Source: Globodera rostochiensis (lineage: Eukaryota > Nematoda > Chromadorea > Rhabditida > Heteroderidae). From it: a stretch of 64,000 nucleotides of DNA. This document shows, piece after piece, positions 63,001-64,000 of this stretch. Made by a program: the position numbers and the translations under genes. The notes under the pieces are model-generated. The model ran no database searches. It was not told where the DNA came from and saw nothing but the letters and a program-made list of their open reading frames with translations. How positions within the stretch are numbered: position 1 is the stretch's first letter; every line of letters starts with the position of its first letter. The stretch is from NCBI GenBank assembly GCA_018350325.1, contig JAEVLN010000046.1, positions 62,001 through 126,000 of the forward strand, in the 5' to 3' direction.

Positions 63001-64000
63001 TTCGGTCCCGATCGGTCCGTTTTCGGTCCGGTTTTTCGGTCCCGGATCCGGTCCGTTTTTCTGGTCCCGGTTTTCTGGTCCCGGGAAGTCGGTCCGTTTT
63101 CGCCGGTTTTTCTGGTCCGGGAAGTCCCGGTCCCTGTTTTCTGGTCCGGGAAGTCCCGGTCCCGTTTTTCTGGTCCCGGGAAGTCCCGGTCCCGTTTTTC
63201 TGGTCCGGGAAGTCCCGGTCCCGGTTTTTCTGGTCCGGGAAGTCCCGGTCCCCGTTTTTCTGTCCCGGGAAGTCCCGGTCCCGTTTTTCTGGTCCCGGGA
63301 AGTCCCGGTCCCCGTTTTTTCTGGTCCCGGGAAGTCCCGTCCCGGTTTTTCTGGTCCGGGAAGTCCCGGTCCCGTTTTTTCTGGTCCGGGAAGTCCCGGT
63401 CCCGTTTTTCTGTCCCGGGAAGTTCCCGGTCCCGTTTTTCTGGTCCCGGGAAGTCCCGATCCCGGTTTTTCTGGTCCCGGGAAGTCCCGATCCCGGTTTT
63501 TCTGGTCCCGGAAGTCCCGATCCCGGTTTTTCTGGTCCCGGGAAGTCCCGATCCCGGTTTTTCTGGTCCCGGGAAGTCCCGGTCCCGGTTTTTCTGGTCC
63601 CGGAAGTCCCGATCCCGGTTTTTCTGGTCCCGGGAAGTCCCGTCCCCGTTTTCTGGTCCGGTCCGGTCCCGGTTTTTCTGGTCCCGGGAAGTCCCGGTCC
63701 CCGTTTTTCTGGTCTCGGGAAGTTCCGGTCCCGGTTTTTCTGGTCCCGGGAAGTCCCGGTCCCCCGTTTTTCTGGTCCCGGGAAGTCCCGGTCCCCGTTT
63801 TTCTGGTCCCGGGAAGTCCCGGTTCTGGTTTTTCTGGTCTCGGGAAGTCCCGGTCCCGGTTTTTCTGGTCCCGGGCAGTCCCGGTCCCGGTTTTTCTGGT
63901 CCCGAGAAGTCCCGTCCCCGTTTTTTCTGGTCCCGGGAAGTCCCGGTCCCCGTTTTTCTGGTCCCGGTTTTTCTGGTCCCGGAAGTCCCGGTCCCAGTTT
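57055..64000. repeat. GC-rich 31-bp satellite, about 220 copies, runs off right edge
   Basis: The unit combines GGTCCCGGGAAGT with CCCGGTCCCCGTTTTTCT. Variants have CCCGG, CCCAG (with one T fewer) or TTCTGG before the T-run, and CCCGAGAAGT for CCCGGGAAGT. The variants recur in blocks of about 200-370 bp (for instance the CCCGAGAAGT unit near 58434, 58803, 59127, 59329), a higher-order repeat. From about 60355 to 63700 single-base indels are frequent, especially in GGG/CCC runs. Long Pro/Gly/Ser/Arg frames on both strands are repeat translations, not genes. Confidence 0.97.

Overview
The window is AT-rich eukaryotic DNA with small, heavily interrupted genes: exons of 15-200 bp, TTTCAG/TTTTAG acceptors and many introns under 100 bp. 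The gene content (a MEC-2/UNC-1-type stomatin, a degenerin-type DEG/ENaC channel, a nematode-style WLDTS glycosyltransferase-like family) and TTAGGC-like repeats point to a nematode. An unusually high share of introns begin with GC instead of GT (about 8 of roughly 65 reconstructed), a trait I recall from cyst nematodes and relatives; species assignment is inference. All exon models were built by hand from reading frame, splice sites and family similarity, and coordinates may be off by a base or two.

Layout. 1-260 (-): first two exons of alanine aminotransferase, running off the left edge. 1734-3949 (-): complete stomatin, 11 exons. 3.95-10.3 kb: repeats and foldback elements. 10339-12671 (+): complete eight-exon gene for an unrecognised secreted 311-residue protein. 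12965-15862 (+): glycosyltransferase-like gene copy that lacks an N-terminal half and is broken by an insertion. 18823-21674 (-) and 27053-30594 (+): the two arms of a recent inverted duplication of the same family; the right arm belongs to a longer gene (25902-30485) with a signal peptide and a galectin-like segment. 31124-36618 (-): complete ten-exon PLP-dependent cysteine synthase. 38479-52211 (-): 23 exons of a DEG/ENaC channel, from TM1 to the stop, with the N-terminal exon not found. Inside its largest visible intron, on the opposite strand, sits a complete six-exon gene (42597-44637) for a CENP-B/pogo-type DNA-binding protein without a transposase domain. 52.3-55.2 kb is a pyrimidine-rich minisatellite, 55.2-57.0 kb a mixed repeat zone, and 57.05-64.0 kb a 31-bp GC-rich satellite that runs off the right edge.

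The strongest unexplained signal is in the repeats. At least eleven short elements (119-789 bp) have inverted termini starting TAGGG, TAGAG, CAGGG or similar and are flanked by 8-bp target duplications (7/8 or 8/8 matches), which is the mark of the hAT superfamily. No transposase is visible. Their interiors are short tandem repeats that often extend the terminal sequence, and elements with different termini share the same 24-nt GATA-loop hairpin cassette. The same terminal motifs form the monomers of the large satellite, suggesting that these non-autonomous elements seed satellite arrays. One element is present in one arm of the inverted duplication and absent from the other, giving a natural filled/empty-site pair.

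How genes may work together: stomatins of the MEC-2/UNC-1 type are known accessory subunits of degenerin channels, so two candidate partners of a mechanosensory-type channel complex lie about 35 kb apart here. The other genes (amino-acid metabolism, secreted proteins, DNA-binding protein) have no evident functional link.
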